Source: Rhea pennata (lineage: Eukaryota > Chordata > Aves > Rheiformes > Rheidae). Taken from it: DNA of 64,000 nt. A program made the position numbers and the translations under genes. Where the stretch lies: contig NC_084673.1 of NCBI RefSeq assembly GCF_028389875.1, positions 15,103,501 through 15,167,500 on the forward strand. Reading direction: 5' to 3'. Position 1 is the stretch's first letter; every line of letters begins with the position of its first letter. Of the stretch, positions 13,301 to 54,600 are shown piece after piece. Under the pieces are notes generated by a model. The model did not search any database and was not told the origin of the DNA. It worked only from the letters and a program-made list of their open reading frames with translations.

Positions 13301-14507
13301 ATTTATTCCTGGATCCTAAACACACCTAGATTCCTCAGGTTGTTGTGGCTTACAGGGCTTAAAAGCATCTGTTTGTCTTTCCAAGGTGCATGCATCTTGA
13401 AGGGGAAATAAATGTGCCAGTGAGTTCCTGAGCTTGATAAGGGACTGATGGATGTACTGACACAGCCTCCCCTCTGCTGCCTTTGCTCTTTCCATCACCT
13501 TGCATGTTTCATAGGCTCTAAAGACAACAGGCAGCGTGAGAAGACCCACAGAAGTATATGGTGGGTGTTTTGTCTCCCTCCAGTCTGTTGGCAGTGAAGA
13601 ACCCTAAGGGAATATTACCTAGTTACTTCTGATTTCTTAATCCTCAAAAGCTTATTGACAAGTTTTAAACTTCATGTAGATTTTGTCTGTGTGCATGTGC
13701 ATTTCTTGGTAAAAGTCAACGGAATCCTTGAATTGCCTCCTTAATCTGCCCTTCAGTGCCCATCCTCTCAAAAGTTGTTGTGACTCCATTGCCATGAATC
13801 CTAGGAAGCACAAGTGTAAATATCATCTAAAAAAAAATAGAAATACAAGTCCCAAGTAATTTGTTTTAATTGTTATTGTAAGATCATTGGAGCCTGCATT
13901 TCTTGGTAGCGTTACTATATTAAGTTTTGATAACTTTAACAAAGCTTTGTTTATTAGATCAAGCTAAACCCAGAAAAAACTGCTTTGACTTCTTGCTACT
14001 CTACATGAAGGAAAAATGTTCAACCGTTTGTAACTGCAAAACATTATAAGCAAAGCTGTCTGATTTGTTTTAGATTTTTGTGGCGTAATTGTACTTCTGT
14101 TGCACTGCTGGCAAGCCTTGAGGTTTGTGCGGTTTTCACTTAATACAAGTATATGTGGGTGATAGTGGGGAATAAAATACATTTGCAGTGGAAAATAACT
14201 TGTAAGATTTTTTTTTCCTGTGTGGAAGGACTACTGCTGTTCCATAATAATTAGAAAGATGTAGCTATTTTAAGCCTATGATGGAGTATGCTTTTGAATT
14301 GTTCATGGCAATATTACTTTGGCAGGTTGCCAGAAACTGTTTCTATAATTTGTCAGAAAAATAATATTATAAAAGGAAATATTTAAGGTTCATTTTAAAA
14401 ACAGTTTTTGAAAATATTTGTTCCTTTTATATAAAGGAAACCACCTCTTTGAGGATACATCCTTGATTGACAGTACTTTTAAATGAGAATTTGATCTTAT
14501 CTGTTGC

Positions 14508-14990
14508 CTGGAGGTTGGACAGGACTTCAGGAAGTCTCTAATTCAGCCTCTTGCTCAAAGCAGGGTCAGCTTTGAGATCAGACCAGGTTGTTCAGAGCTT
14601 TATTCATTTGGGTTTTGAGAGCTGCTGAGGGTGGTGACTGTACAGCTTCCCTGGGCCCCTCTTTCACTCTTTCACTGCTTGGCTGTCTTGGGGTGGAGGG
14701 AGGAGAGGAGAGGAGTGGATTTCTTTTTTTCCTTCTTTGGGACCCAAAACTGGGCACAGCACTGAGTAAAGGGGTCTGACCACCTCCCTCGCTTTAGCGG
14801 CCGTGCTCGTGCTGCTGCAGCCCAGGACGCCGCCGCCTTTGCTGCGGGGCCGCGCTGCTCGCTGCCCTTCAGCTCGCTGCCCTTCCGCTCGCAGCTTAGC
14901 GAGACGCCTTCCCGCTGCAGCATCCCTCTGCAGCACTGCTGCCCGCGCACCCGGCCACCAGCCTCTGTTGCTGCAAGGAGTTATTCCTTT
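14508..14990 (-). mobile_element. CR1 LINE 3' fragment, antisense
   Basis: The + strand reads as the reverse of a CR1 3' region. Recognisable blocks include CAGCCTCTTGCTCAAAGCAG, TTTGAGATCAGACCAGGTTG, GGGACCCAAAACTGGGCACA, CACTGAGTAAAGGGGTCTGA, CCACCTCCCTCG and GCTGCAGCCCAGGACGC. It is old and diverged, and its distal part (14800-14960) is unusually GC-rich. Open frames over it are not genes. Confidence 0.85.
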
Positions 14991-15939
14991 GAGGTGCAGG
15001 ACTCTGCTGCTAAGTTCTTAATTTAAATCTTATTCCTTGTCTTATAAAAACAAAATAAAGTAATATAAAAAAACATAAACTGAAGTTTAATTACTTGACC
15101 GTAGTTTACATATAAAAATCAGGCAAATGTGGGTGGTTATAAATGTGCTGCTTAGTACTTGGGTTTTTAAATTTTGCTTGGAAATCCAGCCACACTTTAG
15201 GTAGCGTTAAGAGAATTTTCACTTACGTTCTGGCAAAGTAACTTGCATTAATTGCATGATGGATTTAAAAATCTGACAGATAACACTTTACCTCCAATAC
15301 ATATTTATTGAACTTAATTAGCTCTAAACAAGTCTAATTTGCATCATATATGTTGGAAATGAAGCAGCAGGTGGTTGTAATTCTGTAATGATACATTCTA
15401 TAGACTATTTCCTATGTCTTGAAATGGAAGTCAGTGAGTAAATTCATTCTCACTGTAAAGTATGTCTAAAGAAAGCATTTCTGAGGAGTGTTGAAAGCAT
15501 TTTACACAAAGTAAACTCATTTATGTACATGCAAACTCACACACAAAGTTCAGCTATAAAAACTGTCCCAAAGTCTCATTTGCTTGAAGTGGCCTAGTGG
15601 GACGGCAGTGAGGAGGGGAGGTGAGCTCCACACTGCGGTATCCTCAGGTGCCATAAAGAGAGATTTTTGTAACTAAAGGATCTCAGTTATTTTAACTGAT
15701 GCAAAAGTTGCAGCCAGTGTTCTTAAAGTCAAGTGATTGGGTTTGCGATGTAACTCACCTCGGGTAAAGCTTCGCTTCCATCAAAATTCAGCGTGTGTGT
15801 AGTAAGGGAGGAAATCTGGAAGTCGATGGAGGAAGCAGAAAGCTTTTAAACCTCTCCATACTGTTCCCAAAGCGAGCAGTAGATCTGTGCTAGGACTGGA
15901 GGTAGCGTTAAAAACCTTCAGGAATATCCATGCTAGCTG

Positions 15940-16320
15940 TGTTCTTGCGAGCTTGGGCACAGGGAGCTGTGACGGGATGGGCTGGCGCCGAGGTGGAGGT
16001 CCGGGATCCCACGTGGGATTGTGCGACTGCTGCGTCTCCGGCTCTGCGGCTTCGCTGGTGGAGCCGCGGTAGCTGCAGGATGCAAAACCAGTGTGGCTGT
16101 GCCCAAACCTGCCGCAGCCCAGACTTCCGTTTGCAGGGCGCATCTAGCCAGAGCAGCCCCATGTTTTGCAAGCCCCTTTCGGGGCTTGCTCGGACTCGTT
16201 TGCCTCGCTGGTTGGTGCAGCCCTTGGCTTAAACTTAGGTGCGCTCCGGCAAGGCGGCCTTGCGCTGCTGACCCAGGAACGGGAGGGTTCTGTGCTCAGC
16301 CAGCTTACGCTGGGCCTTTG
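15940..16320. promoter_or_regulatory. GC- and CpG-rich patch inside MTM1 intron 1
   Basis: A local rise in GC and CpG in an otherwise AT-rich intron, 2 kb before the ATG exon. It contains CACGTG in a 14-bp perfect palindrome (16006-16019) and a 9-bp hairpin (16168-16189). It could be an enhancer, an alternative promoter or a GC-rich retroelement remnant; the sequence does not decide. Confidence 0.4.
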
Positions 16321-17054
16321 TCTCTTACCTTATTTCTCGCAATAAGAACAAAAAATACTTCTCATGGGAAAAATATTTTAAAACAAGCCTCCCAGTAAAT
16401 GTACCTTTTATCTTTATGAATACCTGTTTATTTGAAAACTTGAACATGCTTTAATAAATTAGGAAAAATAATCTAAACTTAAATACTGGATGCTTACGGA
16501 CAACAGACAAGTTAATGTAACAACATAGAAAAAAGTCAAATATGCGATATGTATGTAAGATATGGCAAGTAAGGAAAAACTGCCAAAGTATCTTCTTTCA
16601 ATTTTCTAGACTCTATAGTCAAAACATTCATTTCCAATGTTGTAATAGTTTTTTCTTTGGAAGGTAGCCTAGAAGAACAGTAATTTAAAGTAATTGCTTA
16701 TAGCACTTCATTTAAATCTTTAGAGTTGCACTAAAATTTGCTCAGGACCCCTCTTTCACAGTTTGGGGAAAGTTGAGATTGCAAGAGCTGGGGGAAGGAA
16801 GTAGTATCTCAGTGTGCAGGGCTGTACAAGCAGCTCGATATTCTGAATCATTTTTCTTCGTTTACCAACTTAATATAGATTCTTTTTTTTTTTCTTCCCC
16901 TGGAAGAGTGTTATTTATGCCTCTTCTGATGAGCATTATCACAGAATACTGTAGTTTTAAGTACAGTGTCTTATTTTCTGTGTTTTCTTTATAAAACATA
17001 GAAGAATATTTGGACGTTGTAACAAGGTAACAAACCTGTAGGATTTCAAGTGGG

Positions 17055-17076
17055 TTTTTTTTTTTTTTTTTTTTTT
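17055..17076. repeat. T22 homopolymer
   Basis: Uninterrupted run of 22 T in MTM1 intron 1; no flanking retroelement recognised. Confidence 0.9.
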
Positions 17077-18181
17077 GCTTTCTTCCTGTGCAGACTTTTT
17101 CCTGTACTGCCCCAGTAACTTCAAAGCTTTGCAGATCTTGCAGTTTAATCTGTTGTTACTGCTCAGGTAGGTCAGCTGCAGCATCCCTGAGAGCCTGTTG
17201 GGCAGGAGCACGGGCTGATCTGTCACGGTGCAGACACCTATGCAGACTTTTCTCGCTGTAGAAGGGGGACAGAAGGTGCTTATTTTAGGCTGGAGTGTTC
17301 CATTTATGCAATGGAAACAAGGATTGGGCAGTCTGTAGCCATCTCATCCCCTTCCAGATAGCTGTACAGTGTCCAGTGGGCTTGATGAAGGGTGTGAGAC
17401 TAGTGAAGGGGAATTATTTGCTAAAAAGTTGCTGTCTGGACAGGGAATGTGAGTTTTTTTCCGTGTGTGTATTCTAGACACCCCTTATGCAATAGCAGGA
17501 AGTGCTTTAAAAGGTTAATTCTGATTCATGCATTTCTGTCCTTAGTCAATACAATTTTTTTAAAAAAGTTTCAATCTAAAAAGAGCCTTTTTCTTTAAAT
17601 ATATCGAGGCTATTGAGTCCAGAAGGTAGTACGCTCCCTCTTCTGGTGGGTTAACTGAAGTTTTAATTTAGGAAATGGGGGAAGGACGAGGAGGTTTAAA
17701 TGTACAAGTACTGTGGAACTCGCTGTTTCTCCTTTCCTCCTGTACTGTGCTTTTCTTTTTTAAACTTCCCAAAATACTTGAATATATTGAGATACTTTTG
17801 ACTTCAAGAGCTTAATAATAATTGTTTAGTTTGTTCATGTTCCTAAATGAAAATTATAAACATAAATGCTCCAAGTAGATTGTGTTTCCTAGTGTGTGTA
17901 TCCTGTCACTTAAAGCAAGTGCTCTAATTTCTGTTGGCTTGACTAATAATAGTATTCAAACTGAATTATAAAATACAGCTAGAGTGGGATTATTCTTTAT
18001 AAGAACCAATTCCAGAGCTGGTGATGTGATCTCTTTTAATTGATGCCATCCTGCAGAATATTCTTGCAAGCTCTTGATGTCTACCTACAGACTTTCAGTG
18101 TCTAAATCTTTCCTGTAAACAGTGTGTAGTCCAAGTGGAAGTTTAAGTCTCCAATATATGCTTTCTCATCAGATACCTATT

Positions 18182-48481
<30,300 letters not shown>

Positions 48482-48941
48482 AGAAAATATTGGCTTCTGT
48501 CTACACTGTAATAGCAAGAGGAGGTTAGCATAGATGTGTAGTGTAAAGACAAATGTTTTAATGCCTTACATTGGATTGTGACATTGGACTGTGTCCTAAC
48601 ACAAAATATTTCAGACTGCCTTCATTTAAGGAGGTTTTCAAAACATGCAAAACCAACTCTTTAATTACGTGCCTTTCAGAACCTGTGGATTGGGAACATT
48701 AATAACCGACCTATAGTTATGGAGTGCTTAAGAGTTATTTTGGAAAGTTCTGTAAGAACTTATTATTTCTGTAAGAATGCTTTAATTTATAACACTGATG
48801 GGTCATATTCCTGTAAGGAACTTCATGCTCAGTCTTACATGTTGTGGATAAATGTGCTGATGTCAACAGGAATATTCACATTGTGTAAAATTAGGTATGT
48901 GTGTAATCCTTTTAGGAATAAGACTGTGGACTTAAGACAAA

Positions 48942-48947
48942 AATAAA
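48942..48947 (+). terminator. MTM1: Possible proximal poly(A) signal of MTM1
   Basis: AATAAA about 460 bases after the stop codon. It could give a short 3' UTR isoform; transcript ends would be needed to show use. Confidence 0.35.
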
Positions 48948-50620
48948 TTATAACTTAAGATTTCAGACAGAAGCGTTGATGTTCTGGTTGCATGGGGATC
49001 CCAAGTTTTCTATTTTAAATTAAATTAAAATATGGAAGAAATTTCTCTAATATACTTCTAATTAAACAGTTCAAATTGCTCAATAGGTGTCAATCAAAGA
49101 AAAATCGAATTTTTATATTAACTTTTTTTAAACAAAAATTGAACTGGATTCTGAGAAGTCTTTTTTTGGTTAATGTTGTATGTTACAGTATAGTTACAGA
49201 GTGGTTTTCTAAAAAAGCATGTATAATTAAAAGCAGACCCACAGGGACATTGCCTAAATATCCAGCAAGAGCAATTGTCTTAAAGCTTGTCTATGTCTTC
49301 TAAAATTAAATGTGCCTATATAGAGCAGCTTTTATACCAAAGTAGGCAAAAATTCTCAGTTACAAATACTGTTAAACTTGTAAATGTATAGCTTACTGTT
49401 TAATGTATATTTAACTTTGGTTAATGAATTTATTCTCAAGTATTTAAAGGGACTTCAGTATACAGGTTTGCATATAGTATGTGCACTTACATTGAATCTT
49501 TAAATGAATTGTGGCTTGAAGCCTTAATTTCAGAGGCTTCTTGTAAACCTTTCTAATTTGCTCCTTCAGGTATTTTTTTTAATAGTTGCAAGCACTTCTT
49601 ATGACAGCACAAACCTTGCTACTTGATATTTAATTAATGTTTTGCATATTCTGAGAAGTTTTAATGCTATTCAGGCAATCCAGGAAATTTTGCAATTCAA
49701 AATATATAGAGGACTCTAATATTGTTATTTTAAAGGAGATGTTTGATGCTTGAGGCTTCGATCATTGTAAATTATTGTACATGTGTTGAGTTTTGATCTG
49801 CAAAATATAATAGAATTATGTATAAATTTAAGTTTTGTGCAAGTGTATATATAATATAGTTTATTAGAAATTCTCCAAGTTTATAAAGTGTAAATATTTT
49901 GCATACGAAACTAAATTTAAAGCTATAGTTCCATAAAGTTAGTCAAAGTTTAGAGGACATCTGAATATTTTTAGAAACAGTATTTTTTCAAAGAAATATA
50001 CCACCTCTTTAATTCAGTATATACACTGAATTGCACTATTTTTTTCAGGGAAGTTCCGAACATACTGCATGTGTGTTTTCTAAATACACATGACTTATAC
50101 ACACTTATTTTTGTCCTCTAAATTTCATTCTCCCTTGGATGTTTTTCAGTGTTTTCCAAAATAACAGCATTTAATTTTAATCCTGTTGTCCCATAATCTT
50201 GGTATGTTAAAATAAATGGGATGCATTGCATCAGATGAGGAATGATACATGATTGATGATGGTAACTTTACATTTTGAAAACTCTGCATACTCTGGTATT
50301 TTTGCCTTCCACTTGTTTCTGGCCTATATATGTATATATAAAAAGCTAATTTTATTGGAATGTTTAAAGTTTCTGTATTTGAGTTGAATGCATTGATGTC
50401 ATCTCTGAGCAATGTGGAGAAGCTCAGAAAATCTAATAGTTTTTACTGTGTAAACACTACATGATAGCCCGTTGCATTTGAGAAAGTGTAACGTAATGGA
50501 AAGGATGTTTTTCCCCGCTTCATTTCCTGTGTGTTCTTCATGTTACTGGTTCAGCTGAATTTCATTCTTTGAAAATCTAACATAGCTATGTGTGCACTTG
50601 GATTTTTTTTCAAGTCAATG

Positions 50621-50626
50621 AATAAA
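50621..50626 (+). terminator. MTM1: Distal poly(A) signal of MTM1
   Basis: AATAAA in AT-rich sequence just before composition jumps to GC-rich. It is the last canonical signal before the MTMR1 island, followed by ATTAAA about 20 bases on. Confidence 0.65.
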
Positions 50627-50939
50627 GTATTTGTTTTAATCCCATTAAAAACAGTGATATCAGAAGAGTGTTGGTTTTCTTTCTGGAAAACGCTACGTTT
50701 AAGGTTGCCGTGCCTGGAGGCTGTCGCTGTCTGGAGGGCCCGCTCCTCCGTGGGCCGTGTCGGCCCGGCGCCCGGCCGCGCCTGCTGCGGCCCTCTCGAC
50801 GGCGGGTACCCCCGGTGCAGAGCGCGAAACCCGCGAAGCGCCTGGCGTCGCGGATGAGAAAGGTGGTGGGGGCACAGAACGGGGATGTAGAGCTGGAAAT
50901 GCTTCTCAGCGGGTATCAGGTGCGGAACTCCTTAATGCT

Positions 50940-50960
50940 CCCCCCCCCCCCCCCCCCCCC
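50940..50960. repeat. C21 homopolymer between MTM1 and MTMR1
   Basis: Run of 21 C; the complementary strand could form G-quadruplex. Likely length-variable and prone to sequencing error. Confidence 0.92.
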
Positions 50961-51183
50961 GCTTTTTTGCATTTTTGTTTGTGGGAGCTTTTATATATAA
51001 ATAAAAAAAATACAGGGTCGCACGGTTGGAGCGCTGCCCTCCGCGTGCGCGCTCAGACGCTGCCGGGCCGCCCGGGGCGGCGTTAACGGTAATGGCAGCA
51101 GCCACCTCCAGCGTAGCGGCGGGTGCTGCTCGAGGAGAAGGGGTTTGCGGGGCCCCGCTCCGCCTCAGTGCGTGTGTGTGTGT

Positions 51184-51198
51184 GGGGGGGGGGGGGGG
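51184..51198. repeat. G15 homopolymer in the MTMR1 promoter
   Basis: Run of 15 G after a (TG)n lead-in, 0.34 kb before the MTMR1 ATG. Confidence 0.9.
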
Positions 51199-51533
51199 CA
51201 GAGTGTGGCGGCGCCGCTCCCGCGGGCGGGCGCCGTGGCGCAGCAAGCGAGCGGCCGCCCCGCGCCGCGCGTGGGGTCCCCGCGGGGCGCGGGGGCGCGG
51301 CGCGGCCCGGCCCGGCCCTCGGCGTGGGCGGCGGCGGCGGCGCCCTGCCCCCGCCCCTCGCCCGCCGCGCGGGGCCGCTGCCGCGCGCGCGGCGCCGCGG
51401 AGGCCTGTGGGTAGCGCCGCCGCCAGGTGACAGCTCGGGCCGCGGCCGGGGCCCGCGCGGGCCGCGCCGGGCCGCGCCGGGGCGGGCGGTTGCGGCGGCA
51501 GCGCGGTGCGGCGCGGCCGCTCCCGCCGGAAGC

Positions 51534-51643
51534 ATGGAGCGGGCGGCGGCGGCCGGGGCGGCCCTGGAGGGCGGCGGCGGCGTGAGCCGGCGGGCCGTGC
51601 GGGCGGCGGGGTCGCGGCAGGCCAGCACGGAGGCGCTGGACAG
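51534..51643 (+). CDS. MTMR1: MTMR1 exon 1, coding part (residues 1-37)
   Basis: The ATG lies just after the ETS-like CCGGAAG. It encodes [20 protein letters not shown], then a segment ending [10 protein letters not shown], like the low-complexity human N-terminus ending SRQPSVETLD. Donor GTGAGG at 51644, phase 2. GC-rich repeats make the residue count sensitive to assembly error. Confidence 0.9.
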
Positions 51644-54600
51644 GTGAGGCGGCGCCGCGGGGCCTGGCCCCGGCGCGGGGGGCAGCGGCGGGCGGCGGCT
51701 CCGCGCCTCGCCGGGGCGGCCGCGGCCTCCCGCCGCCTCCCCGAAAGGCAGAACCGGCGATAAAGATGGAGCCGCCGGGGCCGGTTCTGGCGGCCGCGCC
51801 GCGCTCAGCCCGTGACGCCGCTTAGTAACCCCGAGATTCGGGGTTTCTTTCTCTTCTTTTTCTTCTTCTTTCATTTTCAATAACCACGGCGGCAAACGGC
51901 AGATTTTCCTCTGCAAATGAAATGGCTCTTGGAAAAGTTTCCTGCTTGCGGTGGTGTGTGGGTTTGGGTTGTTCTTATTTTTTTTTCTCTGTGATTGGCG
52001 TCATTGTTTTCGTGAAGCCTGAGGCTGTCTGTAGGGTTCTGGTTAGGTTTTTTTTTTTTTTGGCTTATCTTTGTTAGGTCAAAAGAGATAGTTTTCTGAT
52101 TTTAAAAGTTTTTTAAAATATATATATTTCAGTTACAGATGGATAACTGTCTTAAATAAGGGGGATTTTACCCCAGCACTGTGTCAGTTCTGTTGCAGAC
52201 CCGTACATCTGCCTAGCTCAGTGGAAGTCAAGTTTCCTTTTGGCTCCAGGTTGGGGGGATTCACAGGTGATACCTGCACAGGAGTTGGTATCGGGGTTAC
52301 TGCACATCTAGCCCTAGAGTACCTAAAGGCTAGAGTATCTCCTTTCTTTAGAGATTTCTCCTTGGAAAAAAACTTCAAAGTTTAATTAAAAAAAACTTTA
52401 AGAAGTAGAAGCTAACTGCAGTTTTGCCCAACTTAAGGAAAAAGAAAATATATCTTGTTTAAGAGTCAGTGCTATGTTGCACTCCCTGTATTTCTTTGTA
52501 TTTGTTCACTTTCCTGTTAGGAGACCTCTTTCTCTCCACTTGATCTTGTTTTTATACCCTAGAAAAGTTATGGTGATGGTATATTATTTATTTATCATTA
52601 TGCTTGCACCAGGATAAGCTAATGTGTATGACCTTAGATAATACAGAATGAAAAGGTATTTACTGGTATATTTCCCATTTCACAGATCGTAGTAAGGCAT
52701 GTTGGTATGAGTACCTTGATCATAGGGTGTATAAATGCATTCACATTAGTTTTCCTAGTCACATTAACTGTTTATCAGTGATTTGCAGTGAAGACAAGCT
52801 ATAATAGAAATAAATCCTTTTCATAATTAAGAAGTAAATACATAAGTTAGGAACAAATTTTGTTTAATCCTAATGAGACACGATGGAAATTCAGCAGTGT
52901 GAGGGAAGGAGAAATAAATGAGATCAGAAAAGGATTACTCTAAACTTCTAGCTTGTGTACGCTTTTGCAAAACTGAGGTGAAGGTTTCTCTAAGTGAAGC
53001 TGAACTCCAGCACAGATGTGAGGCTTGTGTTCAAATGGTAATGTAATAGACTTTTAATAACAAAAGACGTTTTACAGACTGGTATTGTACAGGGTTTTGC
53101 AGATGAGGAGAAAACTACTAAAATTTTTGTTGTTACAGTTCTTAAAGTACTTTTGTTTCAAGGATAAATTGTTTTTGCTATATGCTTGATCAGCTCATAC
53201 CTCTTATCCTAGCATAGTTAACGTAAGACTAGATCTCTAGTTCAGTAGTAATTTGTCATCTTATGCCATTATCACACCCTCTTAACATCCCAGTTATACC
53301 TGTTTTGTATTGTGTGTGTTCATGGCATTATAGTTATTCACTTCAGTGTCCCAAACGCTCCCAAGAATGTATCATCTCAAATTAATTACAGTTCTACCGT
53401 TTGGGTGTATTGTCTTTAGGCTTCTTGTAAACATGCCACGTTGCTGAATTCATTGCTGAGATATGGGAAGGCCTGTGATTAACATTATTCAGAGGTTATT
53501 TTATGAATACCAAAAGGAAATATGACTAAGTAGAAATTGCTCTTTATAAAACATGTGTTTTCCATGTATAATATTATTTGTATAGAATACTTTTAAACAA
53601 CATTAGAGTAGCTTACATTTCTAAAAACTGGCATAGAATAGATTAATTTTTAAGATTTCTTGACTAAGAATAATGGAAAAAGTAAGGAGTTCCCCTCCCC
53701 AATATTACATGATCAAATTCATTCTGTAGATGGCTCTAAGAAAAAAAAAAAAAAAAAAAAAAGATGTTGGACAAGTTACACCTGGTAAGGAAACTGATAT
53801 TTTAATAAGTTTCTGGGATTCTAATCACACTTTTAACTTACTGACAGTTCTATACCTCAATAAGTTTTAATAAAATTAAATTGTTTTCCCTAATTTGATC
53901 AGCAAAATAGTTCTACATTCTGCCCACTAACATTGTAAAAATCAGAAAGCTGATTTTCATGTTAGTGATCATTTATGGTCCTATTTTCTAGTTGTGTTCA
54001 GTTGGTATACTATTGTCTGTATAAATTTTGATTTATTGCTAAATAACTTGAAATACTCTGTTTTTCTAGCCCTACTGGATCACATGTTGAATGGTGTAAA
54101 CAGCTGATAGCTGCAACCATATCTAGTCAGATTTCAGGGTCTGTCCCATCAGAAGGAGTGTCCAGAGACTATAGGGTAAGTGATCTGAGGGGTGCAAATT
54201 GGTTTATTTATGATGAAGGTGTGAATGATCAGGAAGTTCCTTGCTACCTTGATTGTCAGGTGTTAAGTCCTTAAGCGATATCTGAATGTTTCAGAACCAG
54301 AAGCATTTTGGAATGGATCTTCTGCAACTGTTGTGTGCTTTTCTGCATACTTAGAGTAGTGGTGTTGAATGAAAAGTAATAGAGAAAATTAAAACTCAGT
54401 GTTTTAAATAAAATAGCAAAAGTTAGTTGTCCTTCCTGTTCATTATTACATAGAAGTTTTCAGTAAGATAGATTAATTAGATGTTGAAATGTTTTCTGTA
54501 TTCTGAATGACACACTAGAACTCAGCTTTTCAGATTTCACAGAGAATGAGTGTGTCCTTGCTACTCTGCCAAGAACATATATGATCTTTTTTTTTCCTTA

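Larger units (their letters stand above)
6699..18172 (+). other. MTM1: MTM1 intron 1
   Basis: An 11.5 kb intron between the non-coding exon 1 and the ATG exon, with donor GTGAGT and acceptor CATCAG. It holds the tail of the CpG island, an antisense CR1 copy (14508-14990), a GC-rich patch (15940-16320), a T16G10 junction (10304-10329) and a T22 run (17055-17076). No nested gene was recognised. Confidence 0.85.
48482..50645 (+). other. MTM1: MTM1 3' UTR
   Basis: This is AT-rich sequence between the MTM1 stop and the next CpG island, with no supported coding frame. AATAAA signals lie at 48942-48947, 50211-50216 and 50621-50626. The last, followed by GT-rich sequence, is the likely main end, giving a UTR of about 2.1 kb; the first would give a short form of about 0.5 kb. 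A Pumilio-type TGTAAATA lies at 49889-49896. The exact cleavage site is not known. Confidence 0.75.
50690..51830. promoter_or_regulatory. CpG island and promoter of MTMR1
   Basis: There is an abrupt shift to GC-rich, CpG-dense sequence immediately after the MTM1 3' end, densest at 51030-51790, covering MTMR1 exon 1. An ETS-type CCGGAAG lies at 51526-51532, just before the ATG. A C21 tract (50940-50960) and a G15 tract (51184-51198) flank an AT-rich island. The transcription start is not fixed by the sequence alone. Confidence 0.88.

Noticed and set aside
14588-15021. Overlapping open frames on both strands
   Set aside because: They lie on a CR1 LINE fragment and show no conserved reverse-transcriptase motif.
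15781-16398. Several 60-125 codon frames on both strands
   Set aside because: They come from the local GC-rich patch; none has splice-compatible edges or a recognisable domain.
51083-51916. 277-codon open frame on the - strand over the MTMR1 CpG island
   Set aside because: Pro/Ala/Arg/Gly low-complexity product caused by GC-rich DNA with few stop codons; it is antisense to the real MTMR1 exon 1.
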